A DNA stretch of 39,318 nt from Acidobacteriota bacterium (GCA_028876385.1 JAGWSF010000033.1:1-39318), one strand, 5' to 3'; counted from the first letter of the stretch, positions 1 through 8,233 are shown. Translations and numbers: made by a program. Notes: generated by a model not told the origin, from the sequence alone.

Positions 1-633
1 GAGCGGATCGCGGCGACCCGGGGTATCGGGGCCATGACCCTTCGGGAGGTCCAAGTCGAGTCGGGGCAGCGCAACAAGTCGGTCGTCCAGTACCACTTCG
101 GCTCGCGCGACGGCCTCATCGGCGCAGTCATGGACGCCCGGATGGGACCCATCAACGCCCGGCGCCTCGACTGGCTCGAAGGCCTGGGAGGCGAACCCGA
201 CCTGCGGTCACTCGTCGAGGCCCTGGTTCGTCCCCTAGCCGACCTGACGGTGCTCACCGACAGCAGCTACTGGGCCCGCTTCCTCCTCCAGGCCTCCTTC
301 GACCCGGCCTTTCGGGACCTGGTCCAGGCCTCCTTCACCGCCAGCAGCTTCCGAGCCGTCAGGACCGGTCTGATACGCCGCCTGACCGATGTCCCGAGAA
401 GCCTGAGGCAGCACCGCGTGGACATGATGGTCGGTTTCATGCTCGTGGCGCTGTCCACCACCGAGGAGGCCCGCGACGGCGGACGTCTGGCGCCCACCGC
501 AGCGGCCCGCCACGTGGCCGACCTGGTCGACATGTGCTGCGGGCTGCTGACGGCACCGACGTCGGGCACCACCCCACCGGCGCGGGCCGGGATGGGCCTC
601 GAGACCGCCGCCTCGCCCGCGGCCCGACACTAG
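1..633 (+). CDS. TetR/AcrR-family transcriptional regulator, 5' end outside window
   Basis: The frame is open from base 1, and the codons before the first ATG (base 34) already read as helix-turn-helix sequence (ERIAATRGIGAMTLREV), so the true start lies upstream and the gene is partial. The next stretch, NKSVVQYHFGSRDGLIGAV, is the typical recognition helix and linker of TetR proteins (usual form 'S.g.lYyHF.sKe.L'). The remaining ~150 residues are an Ala/Leu-rich helical ligand domain with no family I can name, ending in a Pro/Ala-rich tail. The alkylsulfatase-like gene starts 10 bases after the stop on the same strand, so this is probably the local repressor of the organosulfate cluster. 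The ligand is unknown. Confidence 0.85.
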   Translation, partial: ERIAATRGIGAMTLREVQVESGQRNKSVVQYHFGSRDGLIGAVMDARMGPINARRLDWLEGLGGEPDLRSLVEALVRPLADLTVLTDSSYWARFLLQASFDPAFRDLVQASFTASSFRAVRTGLIRRLTDVPRSLRQHRVDMMVGFMLVALSTTEEARDGGRLAPTAAARHVADLVDMCCGLLTAPTSGTTPPARAGMGLETAASPAARH

Positions 634-643
634 GAGAGCATGT

Positions 644-1936
644 ATGTCCACGATCCGGGAGATGTCCGAGCGCCATTGGGACGGCGGCGGGGATCTCGTC
701 TTCGAGGAGCATCCGGTGCGGCCCATAGCCAACCGGGCCGCCGAGGAGATCGCCGACGGTGTCCTCTGCCTGAAGAGCATCGCCAGCGTCACCGCCATCG
801 ACACCGGTGACGGACTGGTGATGCTCGACACGGGCGGTTTCTTCGACCAGGAAGTGGTCTTCGACAGCGTTCGGTCGTGGAGGCCCCGGGCCCGGCTGGC
901 CGACGCCGTGTACTCCCACCATCACGTCGACCATGTCTTCGGCACGGCCCGCTTCGAGGTCGAGGCGGCCGAGCAGGGCTGGGAGCCGCCCACCGTCTAC
1001 GCCCACGCCGACGTGCCCGAGCACTTCCGCCGCTACTGCGCCACCGCGGGCTGGAACGCGGCGATCAACCAGCGACAGTTCGGGCTGCCCGTCGACGGGT
1101 TCGAGTGGCCGGTCGACTACCGGATGCCCGACGTCACCTACGACGACCGTCTCACCTTCCGGCGCGGCTCGATGACCTTCGAACTGCACCACGCCCGGGG
1201 CGAGACCGATGACGCCACCTGGACGTGGGTGCCCGAGGCCCGGGTCCTGCATCCCGGCGACCTTTTCATCTGGGCCGTTCCGAACGCCGGCAACCCGCAG
1301 AAGGTCCAGCGCTACCTGAGTGACTGGGCGGTGGCGCTGCGGGAGATGGCCGGACTCGGTGCCGAGATCATGGTTTCGGGTCACGGGCTGCCGGTGTTCG
1401 GCACCGAGCGGATCACCACCGCGCTGATCGACACCGCCGACCTGCTCGACTCGATCGAGGCGCAGGTACTCGCCCTCATGAACACCGGGGCCACCCTCGA
1501 CCGCATCATCCACTCCGTGGAGGTGCCCGAGCGGCTGCGGGACCGTCCCTACCTCAGACCGGTCTACGACCATCCGCAGTTCCTCGTGCGCAACGTGTGG
1601 CGGCGCTACGGGGGATGGTACGACGGCGAACCCGACCACCTGCTGCCGGCGCCACGGGGCCAGCAGGCCCGCATCTGGGTGGAGATGGCAGGCGGGGTGG
1701 CCGCGGTCTTGCGGCGGGCGGCGGAGCTGGCCGATGGCGGCGATCTGCGGATGGCCTGCCATCTGGTCGAGCACGCCGTGTTGGCCGAGCCCGATTCCCG
1801 GGAGGCCCACCAGGCCCGCACCGAGGTGTACTCGCGGCGGGCCCAGGAGCAGGAGTCGTCGATGGCCCGCAACCTGATGCTCCACGCCGCGGAGGCCAGT
1901 CGCCGTAACCGTCGCGACCTGGCCGGCCCCGGCTGA
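644..1936 (+). CDS. MBL-fold metallo-hydrolase with alkylsulfatase dimerisation domain
   Basis: 430-residue protein of the SdsA1/BDS1 alkylsulfatase branch of the metallo-beta-lactamase superfamily. The zinc motif SHHHVDH is at about residues 91-97, a second His/Asp set lies around HARGETDD and HPGDLF (about 185-205), and a GHG follows near 247. Residues ~325-425 fit the alkylsulfatase dimerisation domain (WYDGEPDHLLP, then GDLRMACHLVEHAV and AEPDSREA). The C-terminal SCP2-like domain of full-length SDS hydrolases (~650 residues) is absent, so substrate recognition may differ. The ATG at 644 has an AGGAG ribosome site about 7 bases upstream; the ATG at 640 is out of frame. No signal peptide is seen. 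Likely hydrolyses an alkyl sulfate or related ester in the cytoplasm; the exact substrate is inferred from family and neighbours. Confidence 0.85.
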   Translation: MSTIREMSERHWDGGGDLVFEEHPVRPIANRAAEEIADGVLCLKSIASVTAIDTGDGLVMLDTGGFFDQEVVFDSVRSWRPRARLADAVYSHHHVDHVFGTARFEVEAAEQGWEPPTVYAHADVPEHFRRYCATAGWNAAINQRQFGLPVDGFEWPVDYRMPDVTYDDRLTFRRGSMTFELHHARGETDDATWTWVPEARVLHPGDLFIWAVPNAGNPQKVQRYLSDWAVALREMAGLGAEIMVSGHGLPVFGTERITTALIDTADLLDSIEAQVLALMNTGATLDRIIHSVEVPERLRDRPYLRPVYDHPQFLVRNVWRRYGGWYDGEPDHLLPAPRGQQARIWVEMAGGVAAVLRRAAELADGGDLRMACHLVEHAVLAEPDSREAHQARTEVYSRRAQEQESSMARNLMLHAAEASRRNRRDLAGPG

Positions 1937-2001
1937 CGAGCGCGGCCGGCAGAGCGACGACCACGAGATCACAGTCCGACGACCAGAGGGGGAACACGAA
2001 C

Positions 2002-2058
2002 ATGGCCAGCCACGCGAGGACTTCGAGCGGAGGGAGCACGGTCCATGGCCACCGCTAG
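2002..2058 (+). CDS. Possible 18-codon leader ORF before the MFS gene
   Basis: An ATG at 2002 sits 8 bases after a strong GGGGGA ribosome site and opens an 18-codon frame (MASHARTSSGGSTVHGHR) ending at TAG 2056-2058. It overlaps the first codons of the MFS transporter in another frame, so ribosomes finishing it would terminate right at the MFS start. This could give translational coupling. Nothing in the peptide is recognisable, and short frames arise by chance in DNA of this composition. Confidence 0.25.
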   Translation: MASHARTSSGGSTVHGHR

Positions 2059-3802
2059 CCTCGGTTCGCCAGCACCCGCCCGCCCACGGTCGGCGCTGTT
2101 CGACCGCCGGCTGGACCGGTACCCCCAGGGGGCGACCCGCTACTGGCTGCTGGCCGTGGTGGTGGCCTCGACCATCATCCTGTACTACCAGCAGTACGTG
2201 CAGGGGGCGGTGTCGCCCTCGGTACTGGCCCACTTCCACGTCTCGTTCCGCTGGTACCTGACCCTGATCGTGGTCTCCAACGCGGTCGGCGCGCTGGCCT
2301 CGCTGGCCACCGGGCTGGCCGACCGCTGGGGCCGGGCCAACATGGTCGTCGCCGGCCTGCTCGTACACGCCGTCCTGACCGCGGTGGCCATCCCGGCGGC
2401 GCCCGGCGCAGTCGCCTACGGGGTGCTGGTCTCGCTGTCGGCCCTCATCGAGGGGATGGTCCTGGTCGCCACCCCGGCGCTGGTGCGGGACTTCTCTCCG
2501 CAGTTGCGCCGGGGCACGGCCATGGGACTGTGGACCCTCGGACCGGTCGTGGGCAGCCTCATCGTTTCGGAGGTGGCGTCCAACACCCTCGACCACCTCA
2601 AGGCGTGGCAGGACCAGTTCCACATCGCCGGGATCAGCGGCGCAGTGATGTTCCTCATCGCCCTGCTGTGGCTGAGAGAGCTGTCACCGGCGCTGCGCGA
2701 CCAACGGATGGTCTCCATCCGGGAGCGGGCCATCCTCGAGGCAAGGGCCCGGGGTATCGACGTGGACGCCGCGGTCGAGCAGCCCTGGCGGCGGATGTTG
2801 CGAGCCGACATCTTGGTGCCGGCCTTCGGTGTGAGCGTGTTCCTCCTCATCTACTACGCCGCCGTGGGCTTCTTCGTGATCTACTTCACGTCGGTATTCG
2901 GCTACAGCCAGGCCCGGGCCAACAGCCTCGGCAACTGGTTCTGGGCGGCCGACGCCATCGCGGTGGTGATCGCCGGCACCCTGTCGGACCGCCTGGCCGT
3001 ACGCAAGCCCATCATGGTGGTCGCCGGTGTGGTGGCAGTTGTGATGACGATGATCTTTGCGTCCCGAGCGACGGCGGCGTCCACCAGCTACGGGACCTTC
3101 GTCGTGATCATCTCCATCCTGTCGTTCAGCCGGGGCTTCGCCTACGCCCCCTGGATGGCGGCCTTCACCGAGACGGTGGAGCGCCACAGCCCGGCCCTGG
3201 TGGCCACCGGCCTGGCCATCTGGGGATGGGTGCTCAGAGCGGTCGTGTCGGTGTCTTTCCTGATCCTCCCCCTGGTGGTCTCCTCGGTGACCCCGATCAG
3301 CAACTACGGGCCCCGACTGGCGACCATCCAGGCCACTTACCCCGGGCAGGTGCAGACCCTCCGCGTCGTCGATCCGGCGACCCTGGCCCGCCTGCGGGAG
3401 AATCCCGCCGACGGGGCCGCCCGGGCCCGGGCCGTGGTCGAGATCCGAACGGCCCTCCACGTGGGGACCGGGCCGGCCGTCGCCCGGTTGCTCTCCCTGC
3501 GGGCCATGCCGGCCGCCGACCGGGCCTACCTGCAGGCCCACAGCGCGGCGGTCCTGACCGCCCGGTCCAAAGCCCCCCGCCAGTGGCGCACCTGGTGGTG
3601 GGTGTGCGCGGCGGGCCAGGTCGCCTTCCTCCCGACCGTGTTGATGCTCCGCGGCCGCTGGCGCATCTCGACGGCCCGGCGCGACATCGCCGACCAGGAC
3701 GCCCTCATCGACGCCGAACTGGCCCGCCTCACCGCGAGCGCCTCGGAACAGCCCGGCCGCTCCGACCCGGTCAGCGGCGGTGCCGGCGCGGTCACCCAGT
3801 GA
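2045..3802 (+). CDS. MFS transporter with large loop before the last helix
   Basis: 585-residue major facilitator superfamily permease. The cytoplasmic loop motif between helices 2 and 3 reads LADRWGRANMV and an equivalent in the second half reads LSDRLAVRKPIM. About eleven hydrophobic helices fall within residues 35-430. Then about 110 mostly polar residues (roughly 430-535) separate them from a final helix (WWVCAAGQVAFLPTVLML), followed by a charged tail; typical MFS proteins are ~400-450 residues with no such insert. GGAGGG lies upstream of the ATG. The stop overlaps the GTG of the SRPBCC gene, so they are probably co-translated. Between two sulfatase-type genes, it most simply imports the sulfated substrate or exports a product. 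Confidence 0.85.
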   Translation: MATASLGSPAPARPRSALFDRRLDRYPQGATRYWLLAVVVASTIILYYQQYVQGAVSPSVLAHFHVSFRWYLTLIVVSNAVGALASLATGLADRWGRANMVVAGLLVHAVLTAVAIPAAPGAVAYGVLVSLSALIEGMVLVATPALVRDFSPQLRRGTAMGLWTLGPVVGSLIVSEVASNTLDHLKAWQDQFHIAGISGAVMFLIALLWLRELSPALRDQRMVSIRERAILEARARGIDVDAAVEQPWRRMLRADILVPAFGVSVFLLIYYAAVGFFVIYFTSVFGYSQARANSLGNWFWAADAIAVVIAGTLSDRLAVRKPIMVVAGVVAVVMTMIFASRATAASTSYGTFVVIISILSFSRGFAYAPWMAAFTETVERHSPALVATGLAIWGWVLRAVVSVSFLILPLVVSSVTPISNYGPRLATIQATYPGQVQTLRVVDPATLARLRENPADGAARARAVVEIRTALHVGTGPAVARLLSLRAMPAADRAYLQAHSAAVLTARSKAPRQWRTWWWVCAAGQVAFLPTVLMLRGRWRISTARRDIADQDALIDAELARLTASASEQPGRSDPVSGGAGAVTQ

Positions 3803-4206
3803 CACCTCCCCAGAGGGCCAGCGTACGTCGCCAGGTCCGCATCGCCCGACCGGCCGACGAGGTCTGGTCACTGGTCGGCGACCCCGGGCGGATCGCCGAG
3901 TGGTTCCCCGGGATCGTCTCGGCGACGGTCGAGGGCGACTCCCGCACGGTGGTCACCGGAGCCGGGCTGCCCATGCCGGAGCAGATCGTGACCAATGATT
4001 CCCTGCAGCGACGGTTCCAGTACCGGCTGAAGATCCCCACCCTGCGCGAGCACCTGTCCACCCTCGACGTGTTCGATCTGGGCGACGGCACATCGCTGGT
4101 CTCCTACGGCGCCGACGCCGATCCGGCCACCATGGCCCTCGTGATCGCGGGAGCCGCCGGCGCCGCCCTGCACCACCTACGCGACCTCATGGAAGGAGCC
4201 GGCTGA
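3799..4206 (+). CDS. SRPBCC (START-like) family protein
   Basis: 135 residues starting at GTG 3799, which overlaps the MFS stop (GTGA) and keeps the operon continuous. The pattern RRQVRIARPADEVWSLVGD then PGRIAEWFPGIVSATVEG is the usual N-terminal strand, helix and 'W.p.i' of SRPBCC/polyketide-cyclase-like small ligand-binding proteins. A later YRLKIPTLREHLSTLDV strand pair and a long C-terminal helix (residues ~110-133) complete the helix-grip fold. Such proteins bind hydrophobic ligands or act as cyclases or dehydratases; which applies here is unknown. The stop overlaps the sulfatase ATG (TGATG). The same frame is open far upstream, but that part is antisense-like sequence inside the MFS gene and is not included. 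Confidence 0.8.
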   Translation: MTPPQRASVRRQVRIARPADEVWSLVGDPGRIAEWFPGIVSATVEGDSRTVVTGAGLPMPEQIVTNDSLQRRFQYRLKIPTLREHLSTLDVFDLGDGTSLVSYGADADPATMALVIAGAAGAALHHLRDLMEGAG

Positions 4207-5738
4207 TGGGCCGCAAGATCCTCCTGGTGACCACCGACCAGCAGCGCTACGACACCCTCGGGTGCAACGGTGGGGCCCTGGCCCGGACCCCGGTGGTAGA
4301 CCGCCTGGCCGGCCAGGGGATCCGCTACGAGCGGGCCATCCCGCAGTCGGTGGTGTGCATGCCGTCCCGCTCCACCATCCTCACGGGACAGCACCCGAGC
4401 ACCCACGGCGTGTGGATGAACGGCGTACCCCTCCCCGCCGACGCTCCCTCCTTCGCCGCGCTGCTCCGGGCCGCCGGGTATCGGACCGCCCTGATCGGCA
4501 AGTCGCACTTCGAGCCGTTCGTGGACCCCTTCTCCCGGTTCCCCGACAATGCCCTGCCGGCCATCGGCACCACCCCTCCGGGCGGCTCCCACCGTGGCTT
4601 CGAACACATGGAGATGGCCACCCACGGTGCCCAGGGTCAGCTCCACTACGCCCGGTGGCTGCGCGCCGAACACCCCGAAGCCGTGGCCCTGTACTACCCG
4701 ACCGTCGACGCCGAACTGCAGGTAAACGCCGCCGGCGGGGGCGACACCGGAGCCCCCCAGGTCCAGGTGAACCCCATACGGCGCGAGTGGTACCACACCG
4801 ACTGGGTCGCCGACCGGACCATCGCCTGGATCGATGGGCTCGACGCCGACGCCGACTGGTTCTGCTGGATGAGCTTCCCCGACCCCCACCATCCGTGGGA
4901 CCCGCCGGAGGCCGAGATGGGCCGTATCGACTGGCGCGACGTGCCGTTGCCTCCGGGTTTCACCGACTCCCGGGAGAAGAGGGAGGCGGTGCTCGACGCC
5001 AAACCCCGACACTGGCGCATGTGGTACGACGGATCGATCGTCTCCAATTTCGAGGCGCCGGCCCGGTGGGTTCCGGCGACGCTTACCGCTGATCAGGTAC
5101 GGGAGGTGAACGCCCGCAACGCCGTCGAGTGCGAGCTGATCGACGAAGCCCTCGGTCGGGTCCTGGCGGCGGTGGCCGCCCGCGGCTGGGACGACGACCT
5201 CGATGTGATATTCACCACCGACCACGGCGAGCTGCAGGGCGACTTCGGGCTGCTGTTCAAGGGGCCGTACCACGTGGACGGGTTGATGCGCCTGCCGCTC
5301 ATATGGCGACCGGCACCCTCGAGCGGCACCGCGCCGTCGGTGGTCCACTCCCCCGTCGGCCTGGTCGACCTGGCCCCGACGGTCTGCGCCATCGCCGGGC
5401 TCGACGCGCCGGAGTGGATGGAGGGCCAGTCGCTGCCCCTCGCCGACGGCCAGGGGCCCGAGCGGGTCCTCACCGAATGGGACAGCGAACTGTTCGGCGT
5501 CGACGTGCACCTGCGGACCATCACCCGCGACGGATGGGTCTGCACCGTCTACCGGCCGGGCACGGTCCACGACGGCACCGAAGGCGAGCTCTACGACCTG
5601 TCCGACGACCCCCTCCAGCAGGTGAACCTCTGGAACGACCCGCCGCGACGGGCCTGGCGCGACGAGCTCGTGGCCGACCTCGAGGAGCACCAGCCGGCCC
5701 CCCGCCGCCCCCGACTCGAGGTCGAAGCCCCGGTCTGA
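4206..5738 (+). CDS. Sulfatase, formylglycine-dependent (alkaline phosphatase superfamily)
   Basis: 510-residue type I sulfatase or phosphonate-monoester-hydrolase-like enzyme. The N-terminal metal site is TTDQQRYD (Asp11, Gln12). The formylglycine motif is CMPSRS with Cys51, matching C-x-P-S-R, so it needs a formylglycine-generating enzyme encoded elsewhere. A second metal site is FTTDHGELQGDFGLLFKG (about residues 337-354), and LADGQGPERVLTEWDSELF precedes the C-terminal domain. No signal peptide is visible, suggesting cytoplasmic action on an imported substrate. The ATG overlaps the SRPBCC stop by one base. The Asp-Gln pair and DHGE.LGDfGLL.KG pattern resemble choline-sulfatase and phosphonate-monoester-hydrolase branches, so a phospho-ester substrate cannot be excluded. 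Confidence 0.88.
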   Translation: MGRKILLVTTDQQRYDTLGCNGGALARTPVVDRLAGQGIRYERAIPQSVVCMPSRSTILTGQHPSTHGVWMNGVPLPADAPSFAALLRAAGYRTALIGKSHFEPFVDPFSRFPDNALPAIGTTPPGGSHRGFEHMEMATHGAQGQLHYARWLRAEHPEAVALYYPTVDAELQVNAAGGGDTGAPQVQVNPIRREWYHTDWVADRTIAWIDGLDADADWFCWMSFPDPHHPWDPPEAEMGRIDWRDVPLPPGFTDSREKREAVLDAKPRHWRMWYDGSIVSNFEAPARWVPATLTADQVREVNARNAVECELIDEALGRVLAAVAARGWDDDLDVIFTTDHGELQGDFGLLFKGPYHVDGLMRLPLIWRPAPSSGTAPSVVHSPVGLVDLAPTVCAIAGLDAPEWMEGQSLPLADGQGPERVLTEWDSELFGVDVHLRTITRDGWVCTVYRPGTVHDGTEGELYDLSDDPLQQVNLWNDPPRRAWRDELVADLEEHQPAPRRPRLEVEAPV

Positions 5739-5749
5739 TCGGGCCGGGG
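5728..5749. terminator. Candidate bidirectional hairpin between convergent genes
   Basis: CCCCGG (5728-5733) and CCGGGG (5744-5749) are perfect complements around a 10-base loop and span the sulfatase stop, two bases before the converging flavoenzyme gene ends. There is no T-tract, as is common in high-GC actinobacteria. Weak evidence: short GC stems are frequent here. Confidence 0.3.
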
Positions 5750-5750
5750 G

Positions 5751-6920
5751 CTAGCGGGCGGCGGACCTCTGGTAGCTGGCGAGCAGCGCCGGGGTGGCGC
5801 TGCAGAAGGTGGAGGAGTCCACGAAGATGTGCTGGGCGGCCGTCTGGACGTCCCGTAGGAGCCGCTGGATGACCGTCGGGCGGATCCCGTCGGTGCCGAG
5901 CCAGCCGAACGCGGCGCGCACCACGTCGGCGGCCACGTGGGTGGCGTAGGTGGTCACCTGGCGCAGACGCAACTGGAGCTCGGCGTCGGGATCGGCTCCG
6001 GTCCGGGCCACCGAGTCAGCCTGCTCGAACAGCTCGTAGGAGTAGGCCCGGACCGAGCGGAAGGCGGCCTCGTGGTGCGCGAAGTCGTACTGGAACAGGC
6101 GGTCGTCGCTCACCGCCGTGAACGACGACATCCGCACCTTCGACGGCGCGACTCGGGCGGCTTCCTCGAGGGCGCGCTGAGCCACTCCGAGAGCGAACCC
6201 GCAGTGTCCGACGGAAGTCAGGCCGAGGACCCCCAGCCGGTAGACGGCACCGCCCCGGTGGATGGTGGGCGACATGACGGAGAAGGTGAAGTCGTCGGCC
6301 ACGAAGCGGTCCTTCACCTCGTAGTCGAAGCTGCCCGTCCCCTGCAGGCCCAGCACGTCCCAGTTGCCGAGGAACTCGACCTCGTGGCGGGGCAGGAACG
6401 CCACCCGCAGCTCGGGTAGGCCGTTGGCGCCCATCAGCGGGCCATCGGGGCCGGCCACGATGGTGCCCGCCCCGATCCAGTCGGCGTGACCCGAGCCGCT
6501 GCCGAAGCTGAACCGGCCGGACACCCGGTAGCCACCGTCCTCGGGTACGGCGCTCCCTCGTGGTCCGAGCATCCCGGCGTGACTCACCACCTTGCCCGGG
6601 GGGAACATGGCGGCCACCGCGGCGTCCCCGCAGAAGGCTCCGGCGAAGCCCGAGGTGCAGGTGTTGGCCAGGAACGACCACCCGGTGGAGGGATCGGCCC
6701 GGCACAGCTCCTCGTAGACCGCCAGGGTGGTCGCCGCGTCGGCCTCCATCCCGCCCAGCTCGCTCGGCACGAGCAGACCGAACAGGCCGCGCTCGGCCAG
6801 GGCCTGGACCACGGCCGGCGATAGCGTACCGGCGGCCTCGGTGGCGTCGGCTTCGGCCTCGACGAGAGGGGCGAGCTCACGCGCACTCGCCAGCGGGTCA
6901 GTGGTGAAGGTGACAGTCAC
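5751..6920 (-). CDS. Acyl-CoA-dehydrogenase-fold flavoenzyme (HsaA/HpaH-like hydroxylase group)
   Basis: 389-residue protein of the acyl-CoA dehydrogenase superfamily. The N-terminal helical domain contains ALAERGLFGLLVPSELGG, followed by EELCRADPSTGWSFLAN (a pattern common in the flavin-dependent monooxygenase branch). The central beta domain has GYRVSGRFSFGSGSGHADW and WDVLGLQGTGSFDYEV, and the C-terminal four-helix part ends DVQTAAQHIFVDSS. This branch includes HsaA and DszC-type enzymes that use reduced flavin to hydroxylate aromatics or oxidise sulfur compounds rather than dehydrogenate acyl-CoA. The GTG at 6920 is chosen because GGAGG lies 6 bases upstream and the protein then begins in the normal family place; the frame is open further upstream without homology. 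The neighbouring sulfatase cluster makes an organosulfur role attractive but unproven. Confidence 0.82.
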   Translation of the reverse strand: MTVTFTTDPLASARELAPLVEAEADATEAAGTLSPAVVQALAERGLFGLLVPSELGGMEADAATTLAVYEELCRADPSTGWSFLANTCTSGFAGAFCGDAAVAAMFPPGKVVSHAGMLGPRGSAVPEDGGYRVSGRFSFGSGSGHADWIGAGTIVAGPDGPLMGANGLPELRVAFLPRHEVEFLGNWDVLGLQGTGSFDYEVKDRFVADDFTFSVMSPTIHRGGAVYRLGVLGLTSVGHCGFALGVAQRALEEAARVAPSKVRMSSFTAVSDDRLFQYDFAHHEAAFRSVRAYSYELFEQADSVARTGADPDAELQLRLRQVTTYATHVAADVVRAAFGWLGTDGIRPTVIQRLLRDVQTAAQHIFVDSSTFCSATPALLASYQRSAAR

Positions 6921-6958
6921 GGCGGCCTCCGTTGGATTCGATGGGCAGAGGCAACTCC

Positions 6959-7027
6959 TCAGCGCGTCCCGCGCACCAGCCGGCCCGGCCGGGCGATGCG
7001 TCCACCGGTGATCTTCAGGTCGAACAT
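6959..7027 (-). pseudogene. 22-codon leader ORF or N-terminal remnant of an amidohydrolase
   Basis: An ATG at 7027, with GGGGAGG a few bases upstream, opens a 22-residue frame beginning MFDLKITGGRIARPG and stopping at 6959. The first 11 residues match the usual start of amidohydrolase or N-acyl-D-amino-acid-deacylase proteins ('M.DL.I.GG.ivD'), after which the similarity fails and a stop follows. The flavoenzyme starts 38 bases later on the same strand. It is either the stump of a deleted metal-dependent hydrolase or a small translated leader now serving the flavoenzyme gene. Resemblance is by eye over a short stretch. Confidence 0.4.
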
Positions 7028-7051
7028 CGAGCCTCCCCACAGCCGAACTGC

Positions 7052-7084
7052 TGCATTATGCAACGCGGGGTTCGCGCCGAGCAA
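7052..7084 (-). promoter_or_regulatory. Candidate promoter with palindromic operator
   Basis: On the minus strand TTGCTC (7084-7079) and CATAAT (7060-7055) are separated by 18 bases, a plausible -35/-10 pair upstream of the 22-codon ORF and flavoenzyme gene. The -10 is embedded in the perfect 11-base inverted repeat TGCATTATGCA (7052-7062), as expected for a repressor site. The element lies in the divergent gap before the F420-type oxidoreductase and could control both directions. Confidence 0.4.
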
Positions 7085-7129
7085 CCGATCCGAAGGCCTC
7101 GGCGGTGTCAGCCTCATAGAGTCGGGCCG

Positions 7130-8134
7130 ATGAAGATCGACGCCCCCCTCCCCGGATTCCTCGCCGACCGCGGTCAGGCCGCGGTCGAGATGGCCCGGGC
7201 CGGGGCCCGCGGCGGGTTCACCTTCGAGGGGCCCCATGACGTGTTCATGCCCCTCGTCCTGGCCGCCAGCAGCGGCGCTCCCCTCGACCTTTACACCAAC
7301 GTGGCCATCGCCTTCCCCCGCAGCCCGATGCACCTGGCGCACACCGCCCACGACCTGCAGCGCCTCTCCGGGGGCCGCTTCACGCTCGGTCTCGGCTCTC
7401 AGATACGAGCCCACATCGAGCGTCGTTACGGCTCTCAGTGGTCGGAGCCGACCGCCCGCATGAAGGAGATGGTCCTCGCCGTCAAGGCCATCCTGCGCTC
7501 TTGGCAGGACGGCACCCCCCTGGATTTCCGGGGGCGGTTCACCACGCACACCCTGATGCCGCCGACGTTCAACCCCGGTCCTCTCGAACACGGGGTGCCA
7601 CCGATCGCCATCGGCGCGGTGGGCCCCCGGATGACCGCCATGGCCGCCGAGGTCGCCGACGGGCTCATCATCCACCCGCTCAACAGCCGGCGGTCCCTCG
7701 CCGAGCACACCCTGCCGGCCCTCGAGCGGGGACTGTCCCGGGCCGGACGGGGCCGTGACGACTTCACTGTCACCGCAGGTGCCATCGTCGGCGTGTGGGA
7801 GGACGAGTCGTCACGCGACCACGTAAACCAGTCGTTGCGCACGCTCGTGTCTTTCTACGCCTCCACCCCGGCCTACCGGGTGCTGCTCGAGGCCGACGGG
7901 TTCGCCCCGCTGCAGCCCGAGCTGCACCGGCTGAGCCGGGAGGGTCGCTGGGCCGAGATGGCCGGACTGGTCGACGAGGCCGTACTGGACCGCTTCACCG
8001 TGCGGGGCACGCCGCTCGAGGTCGGCACCGAACTGGCTCGACGTTACGACGGCCTGGTCGATCGGGTGGCGCTGTCACCGCAGGGCGGTCTCAGCATGCC
8101 GGCCCTCGCCCAACTGGTCCGGGCCGCCACCTGA
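7130..8134 (+). CDS. LLM-class F420-dependent oxidoreductase
   Basis: 334-residue luciferase-like (TIM-barrel) oxidoreductase. The start MKIDAPLPGFL and the segments ARAGGFTFEGPHD-like (residues ~24-37), LYTNVAIAFPRSPMHLAH, LSGGRFTLGLGSQIRAHIERRY-like and PPIAIGAVGPRMTAMAAEVAD fit the actinobacterial F420-dependent LLM family (the TIGR03617-type group). These enzymes use deazaflavin F420 for hydride transfer to or from many substrates; none can be assigned here. The ATG at 7130 gives the standard family start; the frame is open upstream but that sequence has no homology. It is divergent from the flavoenzyme gene, sharing a 209-base control region, and converges on the phosphoesterase gene. 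No signal peptide. Confidence 0.88.
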   Translation: MKIDAPLPGFLADRGQAAVEMARAGARGGFTFEGPHDVFMPLVLAASSGAPLDLYTNVAIAFPRSPMHLAHTAHDLQRLSGGRFTLGLGSQIRAHIERRYGSQWSEPTARMKEMVLAVKAILRSWQDGTPLDFRGRFTTHTLMPPTFNPGPLEHGVPPIAIGAVGPRMTAMAAEVADGLIIHPLNSRRSLAEHTLPALERGLSRAGRGRDDFTVTAGAIVGVWEDESSRDHVNQSLRTLVSFYASTPAYRVLLEADGFAPLQPELHRLSREGRWAEMAGLVDEAVLDRFTVRGTPLEVGTELARRYDGLVDRVALSPQGGLSMPALAQLVRAAT

Positions 8135-8233
8135 TCCCAAGCGAGGGCCCACGGCCGGTCCCTGGCTGAGCGAATCCGGTGGTCGGCGGCCCGGAACTGG
8201 ATCGGCGGAGGTACAGGTGCGAAAGACCCGGGC

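Noticed and set aside
437..2623. Very long open frame on the minus strand (728 codons)
   Set aside because: Antisense to the alkylsulfatase-like and MFS genes, which have clear homology. The translation is Gly/Arg/His/Pro-rich with no domain, a usual artefact of high GC.
2530..3798. Upstream extension of the SRPBCC frame
   Set aside because: Overlaps the MFS gene in another frame and has Arg/Pro-rich shadow composition; homology begins only after GTG 3799.
6921..7129. Insertion sequence as cause of the truncated amidohydrolase-like frame
   Set aside because: No transposase fragment, terminal inverted repeats or target duplication is visible; a simple deletion or a leader ORF is enough.
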